Notes under the pieces: generated by a model | Told to the model about the DNA's origin: nothing | Seen by the model: only the letters and a program-made list of their open reading frames with translations | Databases searched by the model: none | Source: Semisulcospira habei | Lineage: Eukaryota > Mollusca > Gastropoda > Semisulcospiridae | Length of the DNA stretch: 64,000 nucleotides | NCBI GenBank assembly: GCA_036245525.1 | Contig: BTPG01000002.1 | Span: forward strand, 126,467,193-126,531,192 | Direction: 5' to 3' | Made by a program: the position numbers and the translations under genes | Shown: positions 1 to 11,238 of the stretch, piece after piece | How positions within the stretch are numbered: the first letter of the stretch is position 1 | Layout: each line of letters begins with the position of its first letter

Positions 1-125
1 GTTACTGCGGGTTAAGCGCACACGACCGTCGAGTCAGCGCATGATAGGCGTCGGAATAAAAGCCCACCTGCCTCACCTGTCTGCGTGATTTACAGGTAAG
101 ATCAATCAATCTGTAGCCACGCACC

Positions 126-152
126 GACACGCACACACACACACACACACAC
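126..152. repeat. (AC)n microsatellite
   Basis: Simple dinucleotide run near the window start. The sequence before it shows no gene or recognisable repeat. Confidence 0.9.
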
Positions 153-323
153 ACCTTGCCACTTTTATGGCTCCAATGCCGCGCCATCTCTGAAAATGAT
201 TCTGAAGCCAATTATCAGGTCGTCCATCTGCAACGCGGGATAGACTCTCATAAGCACCTGCACGCCACTAACATTTTCCGAGCTGATCTAGCGAACGTTC
301 AGACAATCAAACTTGAAGAGGCG

Positions 324-442
324 TACCCCAGTGGGCCCACGTCTTCGGGCCCACGACGGCCGCAGTGGGCCCGCGCACGGCCGCCCCGCGCACGGGGCCA
401 AAACTGCGGCCGTCGTGGGCCGTAGGACCTTTGCTTACTGGG
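324..442. mobile_element. H6 GC-rich hairpin, diverged copy
   Basis: Inverted arms contain GGCCCACGACGGCCGCAG and its complement, with outer ends resembling CCCAGTGGGC and TTACTGGG. The loop is rearranged. It belongs with the copies near 9.0, 36.2, 44.2, 46.0 and 61.5 kb. A short open frame here is a by-product of GC richness. Confidence 0.7.
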
Positions 443-455
443 TTGATCCTGAGCC

Positions 456-748
456 CCTGCTGATGCCATGCAAGTCATGACTGCTTAAGCAGTACACAGG
501 AAATAGAGCAAATTCCTTCCAGCAACAGGTATAGATTCTCACGGGTGCATCAATGAGAACCTAAATAGGCCTCTTGTAGGCGGCTTGGGCTGAGGAAATA
601 CCACATACGTCATGCACCACAGTTGTGAGAAAAAGCTAAGCAGAAAAACGTAAGTTAGATACAATTGCCACGCCCGCTGGGAAGATTTACACACACTGCT
701 GCTGGATCGACGGCACTCTTTCTCTGTTAACACAACATAAAGCTAAAA
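456..748. other. Unassigned sequence
   Basis: About 290 bases between an H6 hairpin and a compound microsatellite. I see no coding signal, tandem structure or hairpin. Confidence 0.5.
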
Positions 749-755
749 CTCTCTT

Positions 756-845
<90 letters not shown>

Positions 846-857
846 ACACACACACAC

Positions 858-900
<43 letters not shown>

Positions 901-904
901 CACC

Positions 905-985
<81 letters not shown>

Positions 986-986
986 G
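749..986. repeat. Compound (CT)(CA)(CT)(CA)(AG) microsatellite
   Basis: Five adjoining dinucleotide blocks: CT 749-770, CA to about 857, CT to about 884, CA to about 902, then AG to about 986. Open frames across it are repeat translations, not genes. Confidence 0.95.
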
Positions 987-1102
987 CCGCTGTCCTTAAC
1001 CCCTCACTGACACTGGCCATGAATTCTGCGTCTGTGTCTGAAATTGCCGACAACTGAACGCCAACAACCCATCCACCCAAACACGTGACTGAGAAGATGC
1101 TA

Positions 1103-1187
1103 GCAAGAGGCGTAGATCCTCATGAGCCCCCGCAACTGCGGTAAGTTAGTGCAACTGCGGGGGCTCATGAAGATCTTTGCCTCTTGC
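1103..1187. mobile_element. H2 hairpin
   Basis: Arms start GCAAGAGGCGTAGATCC and read inward to CATGAGCCCCCGCAACTGCG; the right arm is the near-complement ending CCTCTTGC. An extra ~12-base loop separates the arms. Confidence 0.85.
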
Positions 1188-1253
1188 AGATCGATGGCAG
1201 TTAGGCAGTTTAAATTGAGTTCTCTGACAAGAACAGAGCGACACATCAGTATT

Positions 1254-1276
1254 GGGGGGGGGGGGGGGGGGGGGGG
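1254..1276. repeat. Poly-G run
   Basis: Twenty-three consecutive G. It could form a G-quadruplex, and its length is likely to vary between assemblies. Confidence 0.9.
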
Positions 1277-1496
1277 CTAGACATTGATGGGAGAATGATT
1301 CACGCGGCCGTCACATTTAAACTCTGAAAGTGTCAAACGGCTTCTTATAAAGATTCATGCACGATCATGTGATCTATATTAGCAAATATCTTGATCTTGG
1401 AGCATTTCCCGTAGACGCGGGGTTCCCACACACGAATCGCAAAAGATATGCGACTTGGCATTAACCCTTGTATTGTCAGTGATTTTATAGCCATGC

Positions 1497-1507
1497 AGTG
1501 TTCAAGC
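1497..1507. repeat. TSD, left, of LINE-A copy 1
   Basis: AGTGTTCAAGC, repeated exactly at 5142-5152 next to the GTAA tail. It fixes the element boundaries. Confidence 0.85.
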
Positions 1508-1785
1508 CCTAGCGCTGGGACCATATGGCTTTGAGGCGCGTCCCATGGGTGGTGGATAGGGGGTCCCTCGCGAGGGGGTGCACCGAATGAAATAAGGTGC
1601 CGTGAACCAACATGGTCTAAGGGAAGGAGACCCCGACAGAAAACCCCTGGTCCTCCTAGTAAGGGGGTTGGGCGTGGGGGTAGCTTCCCCACCCTGCAAA
1701 TAAAGAAATAGCTACAAAAACGCCGACGAACAGACAAACAGCAATTTCCTTCCTGGAGGAGGAAGGTTCTTCTACCAGAAGATAT

Positions 1786-2499
1786 ATGACGTCCTGTGGT
1801 GAAAGCCAGAAGTCTTCGGAAGCCACAGGACCGAGCCGCCTCTCTCTATCCAGGGACACAATCATGGGCACATGGAATGTCAAGACCATGTACCAGAGCG
1901 GCAAGGCCGCCCAGATAGCAGCGGAAATGCAAAAGTACAACCTTTCCCTGCTACGTATCAGTGAAGCCAGATGGACGCAGTCTGGCCAGAAAAGGCTGTT
2001 AAGTGGGGAGATGATTCTGTATTCAGGTCATAAAGAGGAGAATGCCCCCCATACAGAAGGTGTAGCATGCATGCTGTCACCAGTGGCACAGAGAGCGCTG
2101 ATGGGCTGGGAACCTCTTGGGCCAAGAATTATCACAGCAGCCTTTAGAACCAAGAAAAAGATCAAGCTGAACGTCATCCAGTGTTATGCGCCCACTAATG
2201 ACAGTGACGAGGAAGAGAAACAAGAGTTCTATGACCGACTCCAGAGTGCTGTGGACAAATGTGCGGAGCGAGACATCACCATCATGGGCGATTTTAATGC
2301 CAAAATAGGGGAGGACAACACCGGATACGAAGAGGTGATGGGGAGACAGGGACTAGGGGAGATGAGTGAGAATGGGGAGAGGTTGGTAGACTTTTGTGCT
2401 CTAAACAGACTTGTCATTGGAGGCAGCATCTTCCCACACAGAAGAATACACAAAGCAACGTGGGTCTCACCTGACCATACACTACAGAGAACCAAATAG
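1786..2499 (+). pseudogene. LINE-A copy 1 endonuclease domain, frameshifted
   Basis: An ATG-initiated frame of 237 codons encodes an exonuclease-endonuclease-phosphatase (APE-type) domain, which nicks target DNA to prime reverse transcription. Visible motifs are GTWNVKTM near residue 27 (catalytic Asn), SEARW (Glu), CYAPTND and GDFNAKIG (Asp/Asn). The frame ends early because two bases are gained relative to copy 2 just after the SPDHT motif; the SDHHLL motif continues in another frame from 2550. Relative to copy 2 a Val codon is missing before GDFNAK. Vertebrate and mollusc proteins of this kind are often mislabelled craniofacial development protein 2-like. Not functional as it stands. Confidence 0.85.
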
Positions 2500-2549
2500 A
2501 CCTTATCTGCATTAGCAAGAAATTTAGAAGATCCCTTCAAGATGTTCGA

Positions 2550-4381
2550 GTGAGGAGGGGAGCAGATGTCGCCTCAGACCATCATCTGCTTATCTTAAGA
2601 ATAAAGCTCAAGTTAAAGAAAAGCAGTACAAGGACAACAAGAAGACAGCGCTATAATGTAGGCCTCCTGAGAGAGACTGGAGTGAGAGAAGAGTTCAAAC
2701 TGGTGCTGTCCAACCGGTTTCAAGCGCTACAGGAGCTAGTAAATGAAGAGGAGGCGGTCACCACAGAGCAGCAGTGGAGGAAGGCAGTTAGAGAGGCACT
2801 GAACTCAACCTGCAAAGACACTGTGGGGTTCAAGAAACACCATCACAAGGACTGGCTGTCGGCACAGACCTTGAAGAAGATAGAAGTGAGGAAGCAGAAG
2901 AAAGCAGTTGTCAAGAACAGTCGCACGAGAGCAGCCAAAGCAAGGGCACATGAGAAATACTCGAGGTGAAGAGGAGTATCAAGGCAGACAAGAGAGCCTA
3001 CACAGACGGCCTAGCAGCGGAGGCAGAAAAGGCAGCAGGCAGCGGCAACATGAAACAGCTCTACGACATTACCAGAAGATTGTCTGGCAAGTATGGCCAT
3101 ACAGAAAGACCAGTAAAAGACAAAGAAGGCAAGCCTATTGCAGACAGAGCAGACCAACTCGACAGATGGGCCGAGTATTTTGAAGAGTTACTGAACAGAC
3201 CCACCCCGCCCAATCCCCCAGACATCCAGCCAGCAGACACTGACCTACCCATCAGCTGTGACAGACCCAGCCGGGAAGAGATCAGAAGAGCAGTGGCATT
3301 TTTAAAGAACGGCAAAGCAGCAGGGCCAGATGGCATCCCAGCGAAAAGCAGACCTAGAAACAACAGTTTGGAAAGATCTGGGAAGAGGAGGTGATGGAAG
3401 GCTGACTGGAAGGAGGGGTACCTAATCAAGCTTCCCAAGAAAGGCGACCTCAGCAAGTGTTCCAACTACAAAGGAAACACCTTGCTGTCAGTACCAGGAA
3501 AGGTCTTCAACAGGATCATCCTGGAGAGAATGAAGAGCTCCGTCGACCCCCAGCTGAGAGACCAGCAAGCAGGATTCAGGAAAAGCCGATCATGTACAGA
3601 CCAGATTGCCACTCTCCGCATCATGGTGGAGCAGCCTTTGGAGTGGAGCTCCCCGCTGTACGTCAACGTTGTGGATTACGAGAAAGCATTTGACAGCGTG
3701 GAACGAGAGACTTTGTGGAAACTCCTACAACACTACGGTGCACCCACAAAACTCGTCTGCCTGATCAAGAGCAGCTACGATGGCATGACATGTCGCGTGA
3801 TCCATGAAGGGCAGCTCACCAGGGAGCTCCAGGTCAGAACCGGCGTCAGGCAGGGGTGTTTGCTGTCTCCGTTCCTCTTCCTACTGGCCATAGACTGGGT
3901 CATAAAGAGGACCACAGAGCAGAGAAGAAGCGGAATACAGTGGACACTGTGGACACAGCTTGACGACCTCGATTTTGCAGACGACTTGGCTTTACTGTCC
4001 CACACTCATCAACAAATGCAGGACAAGACCACGAGGCTTGCTGACATCTCGTCCCAAGTGGGCCTCACCATTCACAAACAGAAAACAAAGACAATGAGGC
4101 TAAACGCAACCAGGGAAGAACCAGTCTTGCTTGCTGGCACCCCATTGGAGGAGGTGGAGTCCTTCACCTATCTCGGGAGCATCATCGACAAAAAAGGCGG
4201 CACTGATGCAGATGTCAGAGCACGAATCGGTAAAGCCAGAGTAGCCTTTCTCCAGTTGAAAAAAGTGTGGAGTTCCAGAGAGCTGTCACAACACACCAAA
4301 GTCCGGATTTTCAACTCCAACGTAAAAGCAGTTCTCCTATATGGAGCAGAGAGTACAGATCTTCATAAACAGTTGCCTTAG
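2550..4381 (+). pseudogene. LINE-A copy 1 reverse transcriptase, several frameshifts
   Basis: Continuation of the same polyprotein in at least three frames (2550-2969, 2966-3394, 3482-4381). The first part is the linker after the endonuclease, with SDHHLL at its start. The second has KNGKAAGPDGIPA, the RT entry motif. The third has the palm: DYEKAFDSV (motif A Asp), RTGVRQGCLLSPF (motif B) and LDFADDLALL (FADD, motif C catalytic Asp pair), then the TYLGSIIDKKGG thumb motif. The frame is lost near 4370, and the C-terminal region is split by the SINE at 4444-4830. It matches copy 2 closely except for indels. Confidence 0.85.
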
Positions 4382-4430
4382 AAGAATCTTGAAAATCCAC
4401 TGGCCAGAGAAGATCAGCAACGTCAGACTC

Positions 4431-4443
4431 TGGAGAGAGAACA
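4431..4443. repeat. TSD of SINE-S1 copy 1
   Basis: TGGAGAGAGAACA at 4431-4443 is repeated at 4831-4843. Copy 2 of LINE-A has a single similar site at this point, so this is a clean empty-site comparison. Confidence 0.9.
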
Positions 4444-4830
4444 TGATTGATTGATTGTACATTGCTTAACGTCCCGACAGCAACAAGGCTTTCTCAGGAC
4501 GTGCCTGCACTGCTTGTGAAAAAAAAACACAAACAGAAGATTGAATGTATGTCGCCAGCCGGTCAAATACATTAAATAAACCTAACACAATGGGCCTAAA
4601 TAAAGCTAAGACCATTTAGCAACACACATCCAATATCAAGAGCTACAGGCAGTGCAGACAGTAGGGAGAGTTTGAAAAAGGCAAATACAGGTGAATGGAC
4701 AAAGGGTAGACAGAAACACATGCCCCAGAATAGAGAGAAAAACCCACCCTGTGGGGCTGACCAGGGTGACCCTGGGAACTAAAAAATACCTAACCCCACC
4801 CAAGTCCCCCAGGGCAGACCCGGGTGGGGT
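4444..4830 (-). mobile_element. SINE-S1 copy 1, inside LINE-A
   Basis: A ~387-base retroposon. On the plus strand it reads TGATTGATTGATTGTACATT ... CCCGGGTGGGGT, so the element runs on the minus strand and ends in an AATC-repeat tail after GTCGGGACGTTAAGCAATG. It is flanked by 13-base TSDs. No clear tRNA box A/B is visible at its head, so the promoter class is unknown. It has no coding capacity; short frames through it are shadows. Seven more copies occur in the window. Confidence 0.9.
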
Positions 4831-5152
4831 TGGAGAGAGAACAGAGCAGATAACAGCTGAGAATGAAATTGGACGAAGAAAATGGGGATGGATTGGTCAC
4901 AGTCTGAGAAAGCCAGTTTCCAGTATCAGTTTGACTAGGCAGGCATTGTCATAGAACCCCCAGGGAAAGAAGAAAAGAGGCAGGCCGAGAAACACCTGGC
5001 GTCGAGACCTCCAAGCAGACATCAAGAGACTGGGAACCACCTGGAGTAAAATCGAAGGAGAAGCACAAGACAGGAGTCGCTGGAGGTCTCTCGTCGACGG
5101 CCTATACCCTGGGAGGGGTGACAGGCGTAGGTAAGTAAGCAAGTGTTCAAGC

Positions 5153-5375
5153 TGTTTTCACCGACCAGTATTCCAAACAAATCATTATAATTATGTTCCT
5201 CATCAAAATACCCTCCGCTTTCAAAACAGAGGACAGCCGGCTCCAACCTCTTGAAACAAACAAAGAAACAAACAAAGAAAGAAAGAAACAAAACAAAGAA
5301 AGCAACAAACAAATAAAGGATGGTGGGGGTGGAGGTTGGGGTGGGAGGGGGGGGGGGGTAGAAGAGGATGACCAT
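5153..5375. other. Spacer between the two LINE-A copies
   Basis: Includes an A-rich (CAAA)/(GAAA) stretch near 5250-5320 and a G-rich stretch near 5320-5358. It would be the loop of a very large inverted repeat. Confidence 0.8.
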
Positions 5376-5395
5376 ACAACACTGCAATTACTTAC

Positions 5396-7416
5396 TTACT
5401 TACGCCTGTCACCCCTACCCGGGTATAGGCCGTCGACGAGAGACCTCCAGCAACTCCTGTCCTGTGCTTCTCCTTCGATTCTACTCCAGGTGGTTTCCAG
5501 TCTCTTGATGTCTGCTTGGAGGTCTCGACGCCAGGAGTTTCTCGGCCTACCTCTTTTCCTCTTTCCCTGGGGGTTCCATGACAATGCCTGCCTAGTGATA
5601 CTGGAAGCTGGCTTTCTCAGACTGTGACCGATCCATCCCCATCTTCTTCGCCAATTTCATTCTCTGCTGTTATCTGCTCTGTTCTCTCCCAGAGTCTGAC
5701 GTTGCTGATCTTCTCTAGCCAGTGGATTTTCAAAATTCTTCTAAGGCAACTGTTCATGAAGGTCTGTACTCTGTTGACTGTGGTTTTTGTCAATCTCCAA
5801 GTCTCTGCTCCATATAGGAGAACTGCTTTTACATTGGAGTTGAAAATCCGGACTTTGGTGTGTTGTGACAGCTCTCTGGAACTCCACACTTTTTTCAACT
5901 GGAGAAAGGCTGCTCTGGCTTTACCGATTCGTGCTCTGACATCTGCATCAGTGCCACCTTTCTTGTCTATGATGCTCCCGAGATAGGTGAAGGACTCCAC
6001 CTACTCCAACGGGGTGCCAGCAAGCAAGACTGGTTCTTCCATGGTTGCGTTCAGCCTCATTGTCTTTGTTTTCTGTTTGTGAATGGTGAGGCCCACTTGG
6101 GACGAGATGTCAGCAAGCTTCGTGGTCTTGTCCTGCATTTGTTGATGAGTGTGGGACAGTAATGCCAAGTCGTCTGCAAAATCGAGGTCGTCAAGCTGTG
6201 TCCACAGTGTCCACTGTATTCAACTTCGTCTGTGCTCTGTGGTCATCTTCATGACCCAGTCTATGGCCAGTAGGAAGAGGAACGGAGACAGCAGACACCC
6301 CTGCCTGACACCAGTTCTGACCTGGAGCTCCCTGGTGAACTGCCCTTCGTGGATCACGCGACATGTCATGCCATCGCAGCTGCTCTTGATCAGGCGGACA
6401 AGCTTTGTGGGTACACCATAGTGTCGTAGGAGTTTCCACAGAGTCTCTCGGTCCACACTGTCAAATGCTTTCTCATAATCCACAAAGTTGACGTACAGCG
6501 GGGAGCTCCACTCCAGAGACTGTTCCACGATGATGCGGAGAGTGGCGATCTGGTCTGTACATGATCGGTTCTTCCTGAATCCTGCTTGCTGGTCTCTCAG
6601 CTGGGGGTCAACGGAGCTCTTCATTCTCTCCAGGATGATCCTGTTGAAGACCTTTCCTGGTACTGACAGCAAGGTGATTCCTCTGTAGTTGGAACACTTG
6701 CTGAGGTCGCCTTTCTTGGGAAGCTTGATTAGGTACCCCTCCTTCCAGTCAGCCGGCATCACCTCCTCTTCCCAGATATTTCCAAACAGTGGGTACAGCA
6801 TCTCCACTGTTGTCTCTAGGTCTGCTTTCAGAGACTCCGCTGGGATGCCATCTGGGCCTGCTGCTTTGCCGTTCTTCAAAAATGCCACTGCTCTTCTGAT
6901 CTCTTCCCGGTTGGGTCTGTCACAGCTGATGGGTAGGTCGGTCTCTGCCGGCTGGATGTCTGGGGGGTCGGGTGGGCTAGGTCTGTTCAGTAACTCTTCA
7001 AAATACTCGGCCCATCTGTCGAGTTGGTCTGCTCTGTCTGCAATAGGCTTGCCTTCTTTGTCTTTTACTGGTCTTTCTGTATGGCCATACTTGCCTGGCA
7101 ATCTTCTGGTAATGTCGTAGAGCTGTTTCATGTTGCCGCTGCCTGCTGCCTTTTCTGCCTCTGCTGCCAGGCTGTCTGTGTAGGCCCTCTTGTCTGCCCT
7201 GATACTCCTCTTCACCTCGCGGTTGGCTTCCCAGTATTCCCCCTGTGCCCTTACTTTGGCTGCTCTAGTGCGACTGTTGTTGACAACTACTTTCTTCTGC
7301 TTCCTCACTTCTATCTTCTTCAAGGTCTGTGCCGACAGCCAGTCCTTGTGATGGTGTTTCCTGAACCCTACAGTGTCTTTGCAGGTTGAGTTCAGCGCCT
7401 CTCCACTGCCTTCCAC
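5396..7416 (-). pseudogene. LINE-A copy 2 reverse transcriptase, frameshifted
   Basis: The longest remaining piece (6220-7416, 398 codons) carries the post-endonuclease linker, KNGKAAGPDGIPAES, KKGDLSKCSNYRGITLL, the palm motif FVDYEKAFDSVDRE and RTGVRQGCLLSPF. It shifts frame near 6220, before the FADD motif, whose codons are still present near 6170-6185. The thumb and connection (5617-6000) and the C-terminal piece ending LYPGRGDRRK (5396-5584) follow in other frames. At least two frame changes make it non-functional. Upstream it continues from the endonuclease piece at 7392-8406. Confidence 0.85.
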
Positions 7417-8406
7417 TGCTGCTCTGTGGTGACCGCCTCCTCTTCATTTACTAGCTCCTGTAGCGCTTGAAACCGGTTGGACAGCACCAGTTTGAACTCT
7501 TCTCTAACTCCAGTTTCTCTCAGGAGGCCTACATTATAGCGCTGTCTTCTTGTTGTCTCTGTGCGGCTTTTCTTTAGCTTGAGCTTCATTCTTAAGGTAA
7601 GCAGATGGTGGTCTGAGGCGACATCTGCTCCCCTCCTCACTCGAACATCTTGAAGGGATCTTCTAAATTTCTTGCTAATGCAGATATGGTCTATTTGGTT
7701 CTCTGTTGTATGGTCAGGTGAGACCCAAGTTGCTTTGTGTATTCTTTTGTGTGGGAAGATGCTGCCTCCAATGACAAGTCGGTTTAGAGCACAAAAGTCT
7801 ACAAACCTCTCCCCGTTCTCACTCATCTCCAAGCCTAGTCCCTGTCTCCCCATCACCTCTTCGTATCCGGTGTTGTCCTCCCCTATTTTGGCATTAAAAT
7901 CGCCCATGACGATGGTGATGTCTCGCTCCGCACATTTGTCCAAGGCACTCTGGAGTCGGTCATAGAACTCTTGTTTCTCTTCCTCGTCACTGTCATTAGT
8001 GGGCGCATAACACTGGATGACGTTCAGCTTGAGCTTTTTCTTGGTTCTAAAGGCTGCTGTGATAATTCTTGGCCCAAGAGGTTCCCAGCCCATCAGCGCT
8101 CTCTGTGCCTCTGGTGACAGCATGCATGCTACACCTTCTGTATGGGGGGCATTCTCCTCTTCATGACCTGAATACAGAATCATCTCCCCACTTAACAGCC
8201 TTCTGGCCAGACTGCGTCCATCTGGCTTCACTGATACCTAGCAGGGAAAGGTTGTACTTTTGCATTTCCGCTGCTATCTGGGCGGCCTTGCCGCTCTGGT
8301 ACATGGTCTTGACGTTCCATGTGCCCATGGTTGTATCCCTGGATAGAGAGAGGCGGCTCGGTCCTGTGGCTTCCGAAGACTTCCGGCTTTCACCACAGGA
8401 CGTCAT
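7392..8406 (-). pseudogene. LINE-A copy 2 endonuclease, one frameshift
   Basis: Starts at the same ATG context as copy 1 (8406) and reads GTWNVKTM and SEARW, then shifts frame near 8200. The second piece (7392-8231) keeps CYAPTN, IVMGDFNAKIG, QIDHICISKK and SDHHLL, which are the APE catalytic motifs. Apart from the shift the domain is better preserved than in copy 1. Confidence 0.85.
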
Positions 8407-8715
8407 AAGTCTTCTGGTAGAAGAACCTTCCTCCTCCAGGAAAGGAATTACTGTTAGTCTTTTCGTCGGCGTTTTTGTAGCTATTTCCTTTTTTGCAGGG
8501 TGGGGAAGCTACCCCCACGCCCAACCCCCTTACTAGGAGGACCAGGGGTTTTCTGTCGGGGTCACTTTCCCTTAGACCATGTTGGTTCACGGCACCTTAT
8601 TTCATTCGGTGCACCCCTCTCACGAGGGACCCCCTATCCACCACCCAGGGGACGCGCCTCAACGCCATATGGTCCCAGCGCGAGGACAACACTGCAATAC
8701 GCGCATTATAACCTT

Positions 8716-8793
8716 CAACCCTTTGCCTGTCGGTAGAGATTCATGCAGGAATCATCGGGACAAAAAGCAGCTACCCGACAACCAAAACGGTTA
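8716..8793. mobile_element. H3 hairpin, decayed
   Basis: Left arm AACCCTTTGCCTGTCGGTAG, centre TGCAGGAATCATCGGGAC, right end AAAACGGTTAA. Several arm positions no longer pair. Confidence 0.65.
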
Positions 8794-8989
8794 AACAAAA
8801 TATATTATCAAAAGGTCTTTGACGGCGCCCGTAAACAGCGGAGCCTTCCAATTAAAACTGGAACTCTGACAGAAGCGGTAAATAAGAATGAAAGCAGAAA
8901 GGTAACCACGTCGTTCATCACTCACACTTTCTCCCAGTTGCGTCACGCATATCGATCCCGGCATATTCATCCCGTGCTGTCTACGACAC

Positions 8990-9092
8990 AACGCGCAAAA
9001 GGTCCTCGGGCCGACGACGGCCGCAGTAGGCCCGCGCACTGTCGTGCGCGAGCCTACTGCGGCCGTCGTCGGTCCTTTGGTCTGTTGCGCAA
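8990..9092. mobile_element. H6 GC-rich hairpin, well preserved
   Basis: Long palindrome with arms ACGACGGCCGCAGTAGGCCC and its complement around a small GTGC-containing loop. Outer ends are GCGCAAAAGGTCC and a related complement. Confidence 0.85.
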
Positions 9093-9208
9093 CTGGAATA
9101 TAATGGAGTGTCTTTATAAATCAGGGTGTTGGATTACACAGTACCGAGAATCAAAATAAAAATGATCAGTGTGTGGGCAATGCGAAAGGGGAGGAGGCCC
9201 GGACAGCT

Positions 9209-9260
9209 GCAAGAGGCACAGATCCTCATGAGCCTCTGCATGAGGATCTGTGTCTCTTGT
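9209..9260. mobile_element. H2 hairpin, short loop-deleted form
   Basis: GCAAGAGGCACAGATCCTCA pairs with TGAGGATCTGTGTCTCTTG. The central GC-rich stem is mostly missing. Confidence 0.8.
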
Positions 9261-9688
9261 TGGTCTCGATGCAAAGACAGCGTGTGCGGCTTTTAAAGTT
9301 GGGAAGGCGGAACAAGGAAACAGTATTCGCTGTACCGCTACCAGGGACACACGCGTACGCACACACTCACGAACGCACCCACGAACGCACGCATGCACAC
9401 GCACACACCTCCACACACCTGACATTAAATTTTCTCGCAGAAACGAAGCTGTAACTCTGTCATAGGGAATGATTTAGATGACACGACTCAAAGAACCAAT
9501 ATGACAAGCATAAGCAGTAGAAAGCAAGAAAGATCTGCACTCCAGAAAAGATCTACGGCCTATGTGTAACAGGATAGTGAAAAGTACAGGAGAACTTGAA
9601 CAAAAGTAAAAGCATGGACATTTCTCAGTGAAAGAAAAATCCAACCGTAAAATTATGGAGCAGTTTATGTATGGTTGCACGTGTGGTG

Positions 9689-9689
<1 letters not shown>

Positions 9690-9759
<70 letters not shown>
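9690..9759. repeat. (GT)n microsatellite
   Basis: Uninterrupted GT run of about 70 bases. Confidence 0.95.
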
Positions 9760-9761
<2 letters not shown>

Positions 9762-9903
9762 GGCACATTTTACCAGCATACCGTCATACTCACAAAGTCA
9801 TATGACCATTTGGCTGTGGAGGTGAAAAAGGAATTTCAATGCAGGTTCGGTACAAACTGGGGTGGGGCAGAGCAGGAAAACACCGTACCCATCTATCCAC
9901 AAG

Positions 9904-9952
9904 AAGAATAGATTCTTATGAGTCCCTGCAGCCGCAATCTATACCTCTTGCT
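9904..9952. mobile_element. H2 hairpin, decayed
   Basis: AGAATAGATTCTTATGAGTC pairs imperfectly with CAATCTATACCTCTTGC. Confidence 0.5.
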
Positions 9953-10299
9953 GACAGAAATCGTCTCTCTCTACACCCTCCGACTGAGGAAGTGCCCCTG
10001 GTTAAGACACACGAGTGTTAAATGTTGATTTGATTTTGCAAGTGGCTGTCAGCCTGCTATTGTAGTGACGCTGACCGATGGCGAGCCATAAATCACATGT
10101 TTCATTACAACAACACTCGACAAGCTGTTACCCGGCCCTTCTCTCTATATCACCTATGCACACACATAGACACATACACACACACACACAGACACACACA
10201 CACACATGCAAACACACACCAGCAGTTACTGGATGGGGTCTTCTTGAACACTGAACTGATTATCAATATATGAATGGCACAGAGAGAGGCGATATAATT

Positions 10300-10422
10300 T
10301 TAACCCTTTGGCTTTCGGTAGCGCTTCTTGTCGAGGCGATTCTTGCAGGAATAACAACACGGCCCTGACATCCTGCAGGAATCATCGCGACAAAAAGCTG
10401 TACCGAAAGGCAAAGGGTTGAA
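10300..10422. mobile_element. H3 hairpin MITE
   Basis: Starts TTAACCCTTTGGCTTTCGG and ends CAAAGGGTTGAA, with inner TGCAGGAATAACAACA loop and right arm ATCCTGCAGGAATCATCGCG. TTAA-type terminus on the left, one substitution on the right. Confidence 0.85.
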
Positions 10423-10692
10423 TGGACGAGCAGTCTGATAACTGGCTGGGTGTATGGGTAGACAGACGGATGGATTAGTTAATCTAAATGCAGTGACAGC
10501 CACATTTTGTAGCTGTGTTTGGCCTTGCGTTTTCCCCAAACATTCATTGAGCTAAACACCAACTGACAGCAGAACAGACATAATTTATGTGTGAACTGTA
10601 AATGGGTGATACACGTGGTTTTCTAGTTGATGTTAGTGTCGTGTCGATCATATATCAACGGAGCCGTGTGCATTTTCCAGATCCTGTCATCC
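10423..10692. other. Unassigned sequence
   Basis: No supported gene or repeat between two hairpins. Confidence 0.5.
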
Positions 10693-10759
10693 GCCAAGAG
10701 GCATAGATTAACATGAACCCCTGCGCTCGCAGGGGCTCATGCGATCTACGTCTCTTGCC
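10693..10759. mobile_element. H2 hairpin
   Basis: CCAAGAGGCATAGATTAACA pairs with GCGATCTACGTCTCTTGC around CCCCTGCGCTCGCAGGGG. Confidence 0.8.
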
Positions 10760-11238
10760 ACAGATCGAGTCCTTTAATTACTCAAACTGAGGGTGTTGAT
10801 CATATATCAGCGGAGCCGGGTGGCTCAGCTGTGAAAACTACACTCTGCGTCAGATTGATGAGAAAGTTCCGGTAACAAGTGACAATATCAAGCCAGTAGA
10901 GCTCTCTCCCTCTCACTCTCGCGCGCACACACACGGCGCGCGCATACACTGACGCGCGCGCGCACACTCACGTTTCTAGGTGCACGCGGTAATCGGTCAG
11001 CGTCAGCAGGTGACAGCCACTTGTGAACTCAGCTTTGTTACATCCTCCAACCATATCTCCACTCCCCCGGCACCACATGATAGATCAAGGGTAAGTGCCG
11101 TATGCGCTTGCCGCCTGGGGAAAGGCGCCAAGCTGATTTGGCACTAACCTTGAATCATCAGTGTCCATCCATCTCCCACAACTGGTAGAGTCTTTTTAGA
11201 ATTTGCGAAGGTCATTATTAGGTGTGACAGTTTTACTA
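10760..11238. other. Unassigned sequence with a CG/CA-rich patch
   Basis: Contains a CGCGCGCACACA-type patch at about 10918-10970. No coding evidence. Confidence 0.5.

Larger units (their letters stand above)
1508..5141 (+). mobile_element. LINE-A copy 1, RTE/SR2-like non-LTR retrotransposon
   Basis: Near full-length degraded LINE read on the plus strand. The 5' end begins CCTAGCGCTGGGACC, nearly the same as the start of copy 2. The 3' end is GTAGGTAAGTAAGCA, a short GTAA repeat instead of poly(A). An 11-base direct repeat AGTGTTCAAGC at 1497-1507 and 5142-5152 is the TSD. A 5' leader of ~280 bases precedes the endonuclease frame. A SINE-S1 at 4444-4830 interrupts the 3' part. A single EN-RT frame, no ORF1 and a tandem-repeat tail fit the RTE clade; the clade call is from recalled motif similarity to schistosome SR2. 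Confidence 0.9.
5389..8685 (-). mobile_element. LINE-A copy 2, RTE/SR2-like, inverted to copy 1
   Basis: Near full-length copy of ~3.3 kb on the minus strand. The 3' end at 5389 is a TTAC (sense GTAA) repeat; the 5' end at 8685 gives sense CCTCGCGCTGGGACC. A 13-base TSD, ACAACACTGCAAT, lies at 5376-5388 and 8686-8698. It lacks the SINE that interrupts copy 1. With copy 1 it forms a tail-to-tail inverted pair with a ~0.25-kb spacer. Confidence 0.92.

Noticed and set aside
4691..4954. 87-codon frame near the LINE-A 3' end
   Set aside because: Runs from SINE-S1 into LINE-A; an insertion artefact. The similar frames in other SINE-S1 copies are also non-coding.
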